64,000 bases of DNA from Neobacillus mesonae (GCF_001636315.1 NZ_KV440949.1:3900973-3964972), one strand, 5' to 3'. Positions 35,607 through 44,311 are shown, counted from the first letter of the stretch. Program-made: numbers and translations. The notes: a model not told the origin generated them from the sequence alone.

Positions 35607-37796
35607 ATGGCAAAAAGTGTTGTAATTGCTGAAAAACCTTCTGTCGCACGTGATATTGCACGTGTACTTAATTGTAATAAAAAAGGAAATGGGTATCTTG
35701 AAGGAAATAAATATATAGTTACATGGGCACTAGGACACCTAGTCACCCTTGCTGATCCGGAAAGTTACGATATGAAATATAAAACATGGAATTTAGAAGA
35801 TCTGCCGATGCTGCCCGAACGTCTGAAATTGACTGTAATTAAACAGACTGGAAAACAGTTTAATGCTGTAAAGAGTCAACTAATTAGAAATGATATCACC
35901 GAAATAATCGTGGCTACAGACGCAGGTAGAGAGGGAGAATTAGTCGCACGTTGGATTATCGATAAAGCAAAAGTTAATAGACCTATTAAACGTCTATGGA
36001 TCTCATCTGTTACCGATAAAGCGATTAAAGATGGATTTGCCAACTTAAAGCCTGGTAAGTCTTATGACAATTTATATGCCTCAGCTGTCGCTCGTTCAGA
36101 AGCTGACTGGTATATCGGACTTAATGCAACGCGTGCATTAACAACTCGGTTCAATGCCCAATTAAACTGCGGTCGTGTTCAAACACCAACTGTTGCAATG
36201 ATTGCCGCCCGTGAGGAAGAAATCAAAAATTTCAAAGCGCAAACCTATTACGGCATTGAAGCCCAAACATCTGACAATTTAAAATTGACATGGCAGGATG
36301 CAAAAGGGAACAGTCGCAGCTTTGATAAAGAGAAAATCGATGCGATTGTAAAGAAACTGGGCAAACAAAATGCCATAGTAAAAGAAATTGAGAAAAAGCC
36401 CAAAAAGTCTTTTTCTCCTGGCCTTTATGATCTAACCGAACTACAACGCGATGCAAATAAGATATTTGGTTACTCTGCCAAGGAAACGTTAAATATTATG
36501 CAAAAACTGTATGAACAGCATAAAGTCTTAACGTATCCTCGTACGGACTCACGGTATCTTTCTTCCGATATAGTGGCAACACTTCCAGAACGGTTGAGAG
36601 CATGTGGGATAGGAGAATACCGTCCGTTAACTAATAAGATTTTAAGCAAGCCGATTAAAGCTTCGAAAGCATTTGTCGATGACAGCAAAGTATCCGACCA
36701 CCATGCTATTATTCCTACAGAAGGTTATGTAAACTTCTCGGCCTTCACAGATAAAGAACGAAAAATTTATGACTTAGTGGTTAAACGATTCTTAGCTGTG
36801 TTATTCCCGGCATTCGAGTATGAGCAGCTAACGCTTCGTGCAAAAATCGGTGATGAGAACTTTGTTGCAAGGGGAAAAACCATTTTATCCACTGGATGGA
36901 AAGAAGTATACGAAAATCGGTTTGAAGATGATGAGGCAGCTGATGACTTAAAGGAACAGATTTTACCTCGCATCGATAAAGGGGATACCTTAAACGTAAG
37001 ACTAATTGCGCAAACATCAGGTCAAACTAATCCACCTGCACGTTTTAATGAAGCAACATTACTTTCGGCAATGGAAAACCCTACGAAATATATGGAAACA
37101 AAAAATAAGCAGCTTGCGGACACGTTAAAATCGACGGGTGGATTAGGAACTGTTGCTACGCGTGCGGATATTATTGATAAGCTTTTTAATTCATTCTTAA
37201 TTGAAAAGCGTGGTAAAGACATTCACCTTACTTCTAAAGGTCGTCAATTGTTAGATTTAGTGCCTGAAGAGCTAAAATCTCCTGCTTTGACTGCGGAGTG
37301 GGAACAAAAGCTTGATCAAATTGCTCATGGCAAGTTGAAAAAAGAAGTGTTTATCAGCGATATGAAAAACTACACAAAGGAAATTGTTGCCGAAATTAAA
37401 TCAAGTAATAAAAAATACAAACATGACAATATTTCCACTAAAAATTGTCCAGACTGTGGAAAACCAATGCTTGAAGTGAACGGCAAAAAGGGAAAAATGC
37501 TCGTATGCCAAGACCGGGAATGCGGACATCGTAAAAATGTATCGCGGGTTACCAATGCCCGCTGCCCGCAGTGCCATAAAAAATTGGAGCTTCGCGGCGA
37601 AGGCGAGGGTCAAATCTTCGCATGTAAATGTGGATATCGTGAAAAGCTATCTGCTTTTGAAGCACGCCGTAAAAAAGAATCCAAAGGTAAAGTGGATAAA
37701 CGCACGGTGCAAAAGTATCTAAAAAACCAACAAAAAGATGAAGAACCATTGAATAATGCTTTGGCAGAAGCATTAAAAGGGTTGAAGTTTGATTAA
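35607..37796 (+). CDS. topB: DNA topoisomerase III
   Basis: A 729-residue type IA topoisomerase. The TOPRIM domain (about 2-135) has EKPSVARDIA and TDAGREGELVAR. The active-site Tyr is in LTYPRTDSRYL (about 310). The C-terminal zinc-ribbon-like segments (CPDCGKPM...CQDREC and CPQCHKKL...CKCG) lie at about 612-680. It decatenates DNA and resolves recombination intermediates. A terminator and then a long repeat array follow. Confidence 0.96.
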   Translation: MAKSVVIAEKPSVARDIARVLNCNKKGNGYLEGNKYIVTWALGHLVTLADPESYDMKYKTWNLEDLPMLPERLKLTVIKQTGKQFNAVKSQLIRNDITEIIVATDAGREGELVARWIIDKAKVNRPIKRLWISSVTDKAIKDGFANLKPGKSYDNLYASAVARSEADWYIGLNATRALTTRFNAQLNCGRVQTPTVAMIAAREEEIKNFKAQTYYGIEAQTSDNLKLTWQDAKGNSRSFDKEKIDAIVKKLGKQNAIVKEIEKKPKKSFSPGLYDLTELQRDANKIFGYSAKETLNIMQKLYEQHKVLTYPRTDSRYLSSDIVATLPERLRACGIGEYRPLTNKILSKPIKASKAFVDDSKVSDHHAIIPTEGYVNFSAFTDKERKIYDLVVKRFLAVLFPAFEYEQLTLRAKIGDENFVARGKTILSTGWKEVYENRFEDDEAADDLKEQILPRIDKGDTLNVRLIAQTSGQTNPPARFNEATLLSAMENPTKYMETKNKQLADTLKSTGGLGTVATRADIIDKLFNSFLIEKRGKDIHLTSKGRQLLDLVPEELKSPALTAEWEQKLDQIAHGKLKKEVFISDMKNYTKEIVAEIKSSNKKYKHDNISTKNCPDCGKPMLEVNGKKGKMLVCQDRECGHRKNVSRVTNARCPQCHKKLELRGEGEGQIFACKCGYREKLSAFEARRKKESKGKVDKRTVQKYLKNQQKDEEPLNNALAEALKGLKFD

Positions 37797-37802
37797 CACT
37801 AT

Positions 37803-37846
37803 AAAAAGGGGCAATTCATCAAAACGGTGAATTGTCCCTTTTTTTA
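37803..37846 (+). terminator. Terminator after topB
   Basis: AAAAAGGGGCAATTCA pairs with TGAATTGTCCCTTTTT with one G-T pair, around a 9-base loop, followed by T. Confidence 0.92.
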
Positions 37847-37860
37847 AATCCACCATTCAA

Positions 37861-38413
37861 TGAGGCTATTGGAAACAAAACTCACGAAGAAAGCGGCAGA
37901 AATGTTTCCAATGAGGGCTATTGGAAACAAAACTCACGAAGAAAGCGGGAGAAATGTTTCCAATGAAGGCTATTGGAAACAAATCTCACGAAGAAAGCGG
38001 GAGAAATGTTTCCAATGAAGGCTATTGGAAACAAAACTCACGAAGAAAGCGGCAGAAATGTTTTCAATGAGGGCTATTGGAAACAAAACTCACGAAGAAA
38101 GCGGCAGAAATGTTTTCAATGAAGGCTATTGGAAACAAATCTCACGAAGAAAGCGGGAGAAATGTTTCCAATAAGGGCTATTGGAAACAAATCTCACGAA
38201 GAAAGCGGGAGAAATGTTTCCAATGAGGGCTATTGGAAACAAAACTCACGAAAAAAGCGGGAGAAATGATTCCAATAAGGGCTATTGGAAACAAAACTCA
38301 CGAAGAAAGCGGGAGAAATGATTCCAATGAGGGCTATTGGAAACAAAACTCACGAAAAAAGCGGGAGAAATGTTTTCAATGAGGGCTATTCGGAACAAAT
38401 CTCTCGAGAAAAC
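37861..38413. repeat. Tandem 52-bp hairpin repeat array (10 full units and a decayed 11th)
   Basis: The first unit is 51 bp and nine further units are 52 bp each, ending at 38379; a decayed unit follows to about 38413. Each unit holds ATTGGAAAC, a 27-base middle (AACTCACGAAGAAAGCGGGA core) and GTTTCCAAT. These are perfect inverse complements, so each junction between units can fold as a 9-bp stem with a 7-base loop (GAGGGCT or GAAGGCT). The units differ at only a few positions. A 52-bp period is not a multiple of three, so it is not coding, and no open frame spans it. The content is unlike CRISPR because there are no variable spacers. Confidence 0.95.
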
Positions 38414-38479
38414 GACATTAAATCCCTTTCATTTATTATCTTGCTAAAGCACTATTGTACTAAAATTCAGAAAAATACC

Positions 38480-38527
38480 TTGACATAAATGGTTTTTCTC
38501 ACATACAATTATTATCAAAGTAATAAT
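38480..38527 (+). promoter_or_regulatory. hutH promoter with an inverted-repeat operator
   Basis: TTGACA (38480-38485), an 18-base spacer and TACAAT (38504-38509). ATTATTA-TCAAAG-TAATAAT (38508-38527) is a perfect 7-bp inverted repeat overlapping the -10 and start region, a plausible repressor site. Confidence 0.7.
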
Positions 38528-38548
38528 TTTAATGATGGGTGATAGAAT

Positions 38549-38617
38549 ATGAGGCATCGCTTACATTTCAATGTGTTTTTTAAAATCGGCAATAGAGAGG
38601 CTGGACTCCAAATCTAA
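38549..38617 (+). CDS. Possible 22-residue leader peptide upstream of hutH
   Basis: ATG at 38549, weak RBS GGTGAT. The peptide starts MRHRLHF, with two His in the first six residues, and its stop lies in the loop side of the attenuator hairpin. A role in His-sensing attenuation is speculation. Confidence 0.3.
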   Translation: MRHRLHFNVFFKIGNREAGLQI

Positions 38618-38645
38618 TGAGATTAGGAATCCAGCCTCTTTCTTT
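38596..38645 (+). promoter_or_regulatory. Attenuator-like hairpin directly before hutH
   Basis: AGAGGCTGGA pairs with TCCAGCCTCT over 10 bp, with an inner CTAAT/ATTAG stem, followed by TCTTTATTTT. It sits between promoter and start codon, like the hut leader terminator that HutP opens in B. subtilis. No hutP gene is seen here. Confidence 0.7.
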
Positions 38646-38677
38646 ATTTTACTAAAGTGGTAGAGGAGTGGGATTTA

Positions 38678-40192
38678 ATGATTACATTAACAGGAAACAG
38701 TTTAACCTTAGAGGAAATGAAGGAAGTATTATTTCGCCAGCAAAGGGTGAAAGCATCAGAGGATAGTATTAAGGCAGCGGCCAAAAGCCGTGAAGCGGTG
38801 GAAAGAATCGTTTCGGAAGAACGAGTGGTATATGGAATTACAACTGGGTTTGGCAAGTTTAGCGATGTCCTCATTGATAAAGATAATGTGCAAGACTTAC
38901 AGTTGAATTTAATTCGCTCACATGCCTGCGGTGTCGGAGAGCCGTTCCCCGAGGTTGTCGCTAAGGCGATGGTTCTGCTTCGTGCAAATGCACTTTTAAA
39001 AGGGTTCTCCGGTATTCGCCCAGTGGTCATTGACATGCTGTTGGAGCTGGTAAATAAAGATATTATTCCGGTCATTCCGCAGCAAGGTTCTCTTGGGGCA
39101 AGCGGCGATTTAGCTCCATTATCCCACCTTGCTTTAGTATTAATCGGAGAGGGTGAAGTTTTCTACAAAGGAGAACGGATGGAAGCACACGAGGCTCTTC
39201 AGCAGGAAGGCTTACTGCCAATAACTTTAGAAGCAAAAGAAGGTCTTGCTCTTATTAACGGCACCCAGGCAATGACAGCCATGGGGGTCGTCGGATATTT
39301 AGAAGCGGAGCAGCTGGCATATGAAAGTGAACTGATTGCTTCGATGACAATTGAAGGCTTGAATGGAATTATCGATGCATTTGCCGAGGAAATCCAAACA
39401 GCAAGAGGCTATAAGCAGCAAATTGATACAGCAGCGAGAATCCGAAAATATTTAAGCGACAGTCTGCTAACTACTCAGCAGGGGGAGCTAAGGGTGCAGG
39501 ATGCATATTCACTGCGCTGCATTCCTCAGGTTCACGGTGCTTCTTGGCAGGCGCTTGATTATGTGAAAGAAAAGCTGGAAATTGAAATCAATGCAGCAAC
39601 CGATAACCCATTAATTTTTGAGGATGGACAAATGGTGATTTCCGGCGGGAATTTTCATGGGCAGCCGATTGCATTTGCGATGGATTTTATGAAAATTGCA
39701 GTGGCGGAGCTTGCTAATATTTCCGAACGAAGGATAGAACGGTTAGTGAATCCGCAATTAAATGATCTGCCGCCATTTTTAAGTCCACAGCCAGGCTTGC
39801 AGTCCGGGGCAATGATTATGCAATATGCTGCCGCGTCCTTAGTTTCTGAAAATAAAACATTGGCTCATCCGGCAAGCGTCGATTCCATCCCGTCTTCCGC
39901 TAATCAAGAAGATCATGTCAGCATGGGAACAATAGCTTCAAGACATGCTCATCAAATCATCCAAAACTCAAGGCGAGTGCTGGCCATTGAAATGATTTGC
40001 GCGATGCAGGCAGTGGAATACCGTGGGGTTGATAAAATGGCTGCCCATACGAAGAATTTCTATATTAAAGGGCGTGAGCAGGTCACTTCAATTAAAAAGG
40101 ACCGGGTTTTCTCGAAGGATATTGAAAAACTGGCCGAATGGCTGAAAACAATAGAGTTCTCCCAATTTACCAGAAATTTGAGTTTGAATTAA
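38678..40192 (+). CDS. hutH: Histidine ammonia-lyase
   Basis: The start at 38678 follows GAGGAG; an in-frame GTG at 38657 lacks a site. The product has 504 residues. The MIO cofactor triad Ala141-Ser142-Gly143 lies in [12 protein letters not shown]. It converts L-histidine to urocanate and ammonia, the first step of histidine use. No hutU, hutI, hutG, hutM or hutP is within the window; the gene stands alone between terminators, with a leader hairpin. Confidence 0.95.
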   Translation: MITLTGNSLTLEEMKEVLFRQQRVKASEDSIKAAAKSREAVERIVSEERVVYGITTGFGKFSDVLIDKDNVQDLQLNLIRSHACGVGEPFPEVVAKAMVLLRANALLKGFSGIRPVVIDMLLELVNKDIIPVIPQQGSLGASGDLAPLSHLALVLIGEGEVFYKGERMEAHEALQQEGLLPITLEAKEGLALINGTQAMTAMGVVGYLEAEQLAYESELIASMTIEGLNGIIDAFAEEIQTARGYKQQIDTAARIRKYLSDSLLTTQQGELRVQDAYSLRCIPQVHGASWQALDYVKEKLEIEINAATDNPLIFEDGQMVISGGNFHGQPIAFAMDFMKIAVAELANISERRIERLVNPQLNDLPPFLSPQPGLQSGAMIMQYAAASLVSENKTLAHPASVDSIPSSANQEDHVSMGTIASRHAHQIIQNSRRVLAIEMICAMQAVEYRGVDKMAAHTKNFYIKGREQVTSIKKDRVFSKDIEKLAEWLKTIEFSQFTRNLSLN

Positions 40193-40220
40193 ATCTGGTA
40201 CAGTTGACCGAATAAATAGG

Positions 40221-40250
40221 AAAAGGCGTGAAACGCATCACGCCTTTTTA
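40221..40250. terminator. Bidirectional terminator after hutH
   Basis: AAAAGGCGTG/CACGCCTTTT stem with an 8-base loop, between convergent genes. Confidence 0.9.
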
Positions 40251-40451
40251 ATCTTTCTGTTTTGGAAGCAAACGGGCAGTATCCCCGCGCACTTCTTCTT
40301 CCTCCACTCTATTCTTAAAGGCTTCCCGCGTTACTAGGAATTCCTCGTCACCAAATTCTTCCTTTGATGTTTTTACCGCCGGAAGGCCATGCTTAGGGAA
40401 ATTTCCTGGATGATTTTTGTTTTTATGATTAAAATGTTCTCCACGTGCCAA
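40248..40451 (-). CDS. Small hydrophilic protein (67 aa)
   Basis: A TTG start at 40451 is preferred because AAAGGAGTG lies eight bases upstream; the frame stays open to 40484 without a better site. The product (MARGEHFNHKNKNHPGN...) has a His/Asn/Lys-rich head and an acidic tail and no hydrophobic stretch. The composition resembles small spore-associated proteins. No family is named with confidence. Confidence 0.6.
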   Translation of the reverse strand: MARGEHFNHKNKNHPGNFPKHGLPAVKTSKEEFGDEEFLVTREAFKNRVEEEEVRGDTARLLPKQKD

Positions 40452-40591
40452 TCTCAACACTCCTTTCGTCATCAAAAGTAGCATTCCCTATCATACGGAA
40501 ATGATTACCGAAAAATTTTGACATTAATTTTTCAACGAGAGTCAAATTTTTGTTATAATGAACGTAATGGTTGTGAAGGAGGGCTGAAGAC

Positions 40592-40966
40592 ATGGATATG
40601 TTTCAGATGATCTCAGAAGACCGTATTAAAAAGGCCTACGAGGATGGCGAATTTGAAAATCTCCCAGGTTACGGGAAACCGATAAAGCTGGAGGATCTAT
40701 CACATATTCCGGAAGAATTGCGGATGGCCTATAAATTACTGAAAAATTCCGGGTATTCTGAGGAAGAAAGCAGTATACGCCAGGAAATGATGACAATTGA
40801 AGATTTAATCAAAAAGTGTGACGACAGCACGGAATGGGCAGGTCTGCAAAAAAAGCTGAACGAAAAACTTTTACGATTCAACCAGTTGATGTCAAAGCGT
40901 AGAAAAACAACCAATTCGTCCCTTTTTAAAAACTATGAGATGAAGATACAAACCAAGCTCAAATAA
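40592..40966 (+). CDS. DUF1992 (DnaJ-homologue C28-like) protein
   Basis: A 124-residue helical protein. The N-terminal pattern AYEDGEFENLPGYGKPIKLED is that of DUF1992, a domain also found in eukaryotic DNAJC28. There is no J-domain HPD motif. The function is unknown. RBS GGAGGG. Confidence 0.82.
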   Translation: MDMFQMISEDRIKKAYEDGEFENLPGYGKPIKLEDLSHIPEELRMAYKLLKNSGYSEEESSIRQEMMTIEDLIKKCDDSTEWAGLQKKLNEKLLRFNQLMSKRRKTTNSSLFKNYEMKIQTKLK

Positions 40967-41025
40967 AAAAAAGCTGTGCGATAGGAGCGTGTCGGTAAGC
41001 CGTTGTCACTCTTCGCCAGCTTTTT
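40965..41025. terminator. Bidirectional terminator after the DUF1992 gene
   Basis: AGCTGTGCGA and TCGCCAGCT form the outer stem with a small bulge, and A/T runs flank both sides. It overlaps the 3' end of the small minus-strand gene. Confidence 0.65.
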
Positions 41026-41125
41026 CTTCATGATTAGCCGGTTTGCACATTCTATCAAGCATAAAGCCAGCAAATACGATAAAAGCAATCGGAATGGAAA
41101 AATTTAATACGTGAATTACTGTCAT
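41006..41125 (-). CDS. Small single-helix membrane protein (39 aa)
   Basis: On the minus strand, ATG at 41125 follows GGTGGTGAGG. A helix (about 4-24) is followed by a soluble acidic tail (RMCKPANHEEKAGEE). It ends in a terminator. Not recognised. Confidence 0.5.
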   Translation of the reverse strand: MTVIHVLNFSIPIAFIVFAGFMLDRMCKPANHEEKAGEE

Positions 41126-41271
41126 ATTAAGCCTCACCACCAATAGTAAGAATATTATTAATATTTGTTATACTTAGTTTCATTATATGCGATTTGTCAC
41201 AATTTAGACAAATATTTTCGTCATAATTAAAAGCAATTTTTTTGCAAACAAGTTTGGGAGGGAAGCCTGCG

Positions 41272-42363
41272 ATGTGTAACCAAGAAACGATCCTGAATAT
41301 AATTAGATTAGATCCAACTATATCAGAGCAGGCCATTGCTAATAAAACTGGTTTTTCTCTCGAAGAGGTGAATGAAACAATTGTCTCGCTTATTCAAGCA
41401 GGAAGGATTGTGGGTCGCAGTTTCATTCTTCCGGAGGAGAAAAAAATTGTTTGTATCGGCGGTGCCAATGTGGATCAAAAAGTCCAGGTGCTAAATCAGG
41501 TAACGTACGAAACATCTAATCCAGCAGTCAGCACAAGGTCAAGAGGGGGCGTTGCTCGTAATGTCGCTGAAAATTTAGGTCGCCTGGGTCTTCAATCGTC
41601 GCTGCTGGCTTACATTGGCGGCGATTCAGAGGGGGAATGGCTGCATGAAAATACGAAGCAATTTGTGAACTTAGCCCCATTAAAAGTGATTGAGGGGAAA
41701 TCAACTGGGACCTATACGGCTGTCCTGGATCCTGAAGGGCAAATGCTGCTCGCACTTTCAGACATGAGAATTTATGATGATGTCGAAGAGGATTTTATCG
41801 AAAAAAACATGCATTACCTTCAACATGCAGAGATGGTACTTCTTGATACAAATTTTCCAGGGGGCATTCTCGAGCAAGTTATTTCAAGCTGTAAAGCCTA
41901 TCAAATTCCGCTTTGTGTGGCTCCAGTATCCGCACCAAAGGCGGAAAAGCTGCCTGAATCACTAGAAGGAGTTACATGGCTGATTGCAAACCATAAAGAG
42001 GCAGAAGCACTAGCAAAGTTGAAAATACAAACCGAGGGTGATTTCTTCCGCGCAGCAGAAGTGATCCTTAACCGAGGGGTTGAAAAAGTAGTAATCAGCA
42101 GAGGAAACCAAGGAATCATCTATTTTACGAAGGATGGAGAAGCGGGTGCCATTGTTGTCCCCGATATTTTAGTAACAGATGTAACAGGGGCAGGGGACTC
42201 ACTGATTGCGGGTATTTTATTTGGATATTTAAAAGGGTTAAGTACAGAGAATGCATGTAAAATTGGAATCAGCTGTTCATTAATTACGATTCAATCTGGA
42301 GAGACGGTGAATCCGGAATTAAACCATTTAAAGCTGATTAAAGCGTTTCAAAGCTGTTTTTAA
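41272..42363 (+). CDS. PfkB-family sugar kinase with N-terminal winged helix
   Basis: ATG at 41272 follows GGGAGGG. The product has 363 residues: a winged helix-turn-helix (1-58) and then a PfkB/ribokinase domain with the start signature IVCIGGANVDQKV and the C-terminal catalytic DVTGAGDSLIAG (Asp base). This HTH-kinase layout is seen in YeiI/PsuK-like pseudouridine or nucleoside kinases. No psuG or nucleoside hydrolase is adjacent, so the substrate remains open. Confidence 0.85.
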   Translation: MCNQETILNIIRLDPTISEQAIANKTGFSLEEVNETIVSLIQAGRIVGRSFILPEEKKIVCIGGANVDQKVQVLNQVTYETSNPAVSTRSRGGVARNVAENLGRLGLQSSLLAYIGGDSEGEWLHENTKQFVNLAPLKVIEGKSTGTYTAVLDPEGQMLLALSDMRIYDDVEEDFIEKNMHYLQHAEMVLLDTNFPGGILEQVISSCKAYQIPLCVAPVSAPKAEKLPESLEGVTWLIANHKEAEALAKLKIQTEGDFFRAAEVILNRGVEKVVISRGNQGIIYFTKDGEAGAIVVPDILVTDVTGAGDSLIAGILFGYLKGLSTENACKIGISCSLITIQSGETVNPELNHLKLIKAFQSCF

Positions 42364-42389
42364 AAAAATTTAAACTATGTGGAAAATAG

Positions 42390-42430
42390 AGGAAGTTTCG
42401 ACGTTAAACTTCCTTTATTTTTTTTTTCCT
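42390..42430 (+). terminator. Terminator after the PfkB kinase gene
   Basis: AGGAAGTTT/AAACTTCCT stem, a 7-base loop, and a long T-run. Confidence 0.92.
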
Positions 42431-42502
42431 TTAATTATGACAAGGTTTTTGTAGAATTTTGGAAAAGGATGGAGGAAAAAGTAGTTAGAAAGTTTAAAAA
42501 CT

Positions 42503-42530
42503 ATGACAAAAAATAACACTCAGATATAAA
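42503..42530 (+). promoter_or_regulatory. Candidate promoter for the riboswitch-sinI transcript
   Basis: ATGACA (42503-42508), a 16-base spacer and TATAAA (42525-42530). A weaker alternative (TATAGT near 42600) lies closer to the aptamer, so the start site is uncertain. Confidence 0.4.
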
Positions 42531-42616
42531 AGTACTAGATATAATGAAAATACTGATTAATGGATAAGCAAATAGTCCTTGTTTTATATGCAGAAGGATA
42601 TAGTACAAAGAGAATA

Positions 42617-42733
42617 TCACACAGAAAAAGGCAAACCTATTGAAAGATAGGGACGCAAAGCTGCGGGTCTAAGGTAAGTATTGCTTGCTAGGATGGCCGG
42701 GTTACCTGGAATACAAAAGTATTTTAGGGGGGA
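42617..42733 (+). promoter_or_regulatory. Cyclic-di-GMP-I (GEMM-I) riboswitch before sinI
   Basis: The aptamer core has all class I marks in order: CACAG, GGCAAACC, a P2 hairpin (CCTAT-TGAAAG-ATAGG), GGGACGCAAAGC, a P3 part with GGGTCTAAGG, and CCGGGTTACC. Directly after it, CCTGGAATAC-AAAA-GTATTTTAGG (42705-42728) forms a 10-bp hairpin. Its 5' arm shares bases with the aptamer's 3' end and its 3' arm covers the start of the SD AGGGGGGAAG (42726-42735). The layout suggests control of translation initiation of the SinI gene; direction (on or off) cannot be told. Confidence 0.93.
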
Positions 42734-42738
42734 AGAAA

Positions 42739-42867
42739 GTGATAACAAAGGAGAAAGTGGTTGATGTAATGGATGAAGAATGGGTAGCCCTTATTTGTGA
42801 GGCGAAAAAGTTAGGGTTAACGATAGAAGAGATTCAAAGTTTTCTGAGCCAACAAGAACAAAAGTAG
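42739..42867 (+). CDS. sinI: SinI-type anti-repressor
   Basis: It starts with GTG at 42739, seven bases after an AGGGGGGAAG site. The product has 42 residues and contains the SinI domain MDEEWVALICEAKKLGLTIEEI, which matches the two-helix region by which SinI binds SinR. SinI blocks SinR and so releases matrix and biofilm genes. It is preceded by a c-di-GMP riboswitch and is convergent with sinR, unlike the tandem sinI-sinR order of B. subtilis. Confidence 0.85.
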   Translation: MITKEKVVDVMDEEWVALICEAKKLGLTIEEIQSFLSQQEQK

Positions 42868-42887
42868 TACTTTTCGTACATAAAAAA

Positions 42888-42925
42888 TAAAAGCATTCTG
42901 CTAGTATAAGGCAGCATGCTTTTTT
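42888..42925. terminator. Bidirectional terminator between sinI and sinR
   Basis: AAAAGCAT-T-CTGC pairs with GCAG-C-ATGCTTTT, with T-runs on both strands. Confidence 0.85.
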
Positions 42926-42940
42926 GTTGCTTAATTTAGA

Positions 42941-43261
42941 TTACCTTTGATTATTCCGCCATTTATTAAATTCAAGGAAATCACGAAATTGATCCTTGGA
43001 CACCCCTGAGTTCATTGCTTCTTTCACAAGATTCATCCAGTCGTTATCTAATTCGGATTGATCGACCTGTTCATGGATTAAATGTTCAACAGGGATATTC
43101 AAAACATGTGATATCTTTTCAAGAAACTGAATGGAAGGATTCTGCTGCAAATTTCGTTCTAGTGAACTTAAATAAGATTTTGCTACGCCTGCTTGTTCTG
43201 CAAGTTCGGATAGTGACATTTTCTTTTCTAAGCGGAATTTCTTTACGCGGTCACCAATCAT
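42941..43261 (-). CDS. sinR: Master biofilm regulator SinR
   Basis: ATG at 43261 matches the B. subtilis SinR start (MIG.R.K..R.EK). The product has 106 residues: a Xre-type HTH (1-60) with SLSELAEQAGVAKSYLSSLERN, almost identical to SinR, and a C-terminal SinI-like dimerisation region (DWMNLVKEAMNSGVSKDQF). It represses matrix operons and is antagonised by SinI, encoded convergently 73 bases away. Confidence 0.9.
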   Translation of the reverse strand: MIGDRVKKFRLEKKMSLSELAEQAGVAKSYLSSLERNLQQNPSIQFLEKISHVLNIPVEHLIHEQVDQSELDNDWMNLVKEAMNSGVSKDQFRDFLEFNKWRNNQR

Positions 43262-43553
43262 ATATCTCACACACCTAATAAATAGTATATTTACGTCTAT
43301 TTTACCAAAAAGAATAAGAAAGTACCATATTAAGAACGAAAACTATTTTGAAAAATAGATAAGATAGGGTTAATATTAAGAGTGTTTACTGCATATGAAA
43401 GGAATAAACTTACTTATAGTCTGTTTCAGTTGCATGCTGCATGCTACAAATACAGTTGACACCAATTGCAATTGAAGCGGTATTTCTTTAACGCAGACAA
43501 TTATGATCAATACATACATAAAATAATAAAAAATGGAAAGGGGACTCTGCACA
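43262..43553. other. Intergenic region between sinR and mapB
   Basis: 292 bases, AT-rich. TTGACA near 43451 may be the -35 of mapB. A short GCATGCT duplication lies near 43433-43445. AAGAACG near 43331 resembles a SinR half-site (consensus AAAGAAC on one strand), which could mean sinR autoregulation; this is weak. No gene is seen. Confidence 0.4.
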
Positions 43554-44303
43554 ATGATTGTCCTTAAATCACAACGCGAAATTGAAGCGATGAAGAAGGC
43601 TGGGGAAATTCTAGCGGCCTGCCATAAAGAAATTGCCAAAATGATAAAACCTGGTGTTACCACTTGGGAGATTGACCAATTTGTGGAGAAATTCTTAAGC
43701 GAACATAACGCAACTCCTGAGCAAAAAGGCTATAAAGGTTATGAATATGCAACCTGCGCAAGTATTAATGATGAAATTTGCCATGGGTTTCCGCGCAAAG
43801 AGCCGCTAAAAGAAGGGGAAATTGTGACAATTGACATGGTTGTTAATTACAATGGGGCATTGGCGGATTCAGCCTGGTCCTATGCCGTAGGTGAAGTGTC
43901 TAATGAGGTGGATCATTTATTAAAAGTAACGAAGGAAGCTCTGTATAAGGGGATTGAACAGGCAGTGCCCGGGAATCGAATCGGTGATATTGGCCATGCC
44001 ATTCAAACATATGTCGAAGGGGAGGGCCTTTCTGTAGTCCGTGACTTTATCGGTCATGGAATAGGTACGGTCATTCATGAAAAACCAGATGTACCGCATT
44101 ACGGACTGCCGGGAAAAGGCGCGAGAATCAAAGAAGGCATGGTATTTACCATCGAACCAATGGTAAACATCGGCATGCACTATACAAAAATGGACAACAA
44201 CGGCTGGACCGCAAGAACTGTAGACGGCACATACTCCGCCCAATACGAACACACCATTGCCATCACCAAAGACGGCCCAATCATTCTAACGAGCCAGGAG
44301 TAA
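43554..44303 (+). CDS. mapB: Type I methionine aminopeptidase, second copy (MapB/YflG-like)
   Basis: The start at 43554 is preferred over an upstream ATG at 43533, since AAAGGGG lies between them. The product has 249 residues. Metal ligands are visible in TIDMVVNYNGALADSA, DFIGHGIG, TIEPMV and QYEHTIAI. It removes N-terminal Met from nascent proteins. It is not next to ribosomal genes, so it is probably the second copy (B. subtilis YflG). The last 45 or so codons are strongly C-ending (about 24 of 28 pyrimidine-ending), just before palindrome copy 4. Confidence 0.92.
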   Translation: MIVLKSQREIEAMKKAGEILAACHKEIAKMIKPGVTTWEIDQFVEKFLSEHNATPEQKGYKGYEYATCASINDEICHGFPRKEPLKEGEIVTIDMVVNYNGALADSAWSYAVGEVSNEVDHLLKVTKEALYKGIEQAVPGNRIGDIGHAIQTYVEGEGLSVVRDFIGHGIGTVIHEKPDVPHYGLPGKGARIKEGMVFTIEPMVNIGMHYTKMDNNGWTARTVDGTYSAQYEHTIAITKDGPIILTSQE

Positions 44304-44311
44304 AAAAATAA

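Noticed and set aside
37861-38413. CRISPR array
   Set aside because: Units are near-identical over their whole 52 bp; there are no variable spacers and no cas genes nearby.
42397-42403. TTCGACG as a Spo0A (0A) box upstream of sinI
   Set aside because: It has one mismatch and lies in the loop of the terminator of the preceding kinase gene, so it is probably chance.
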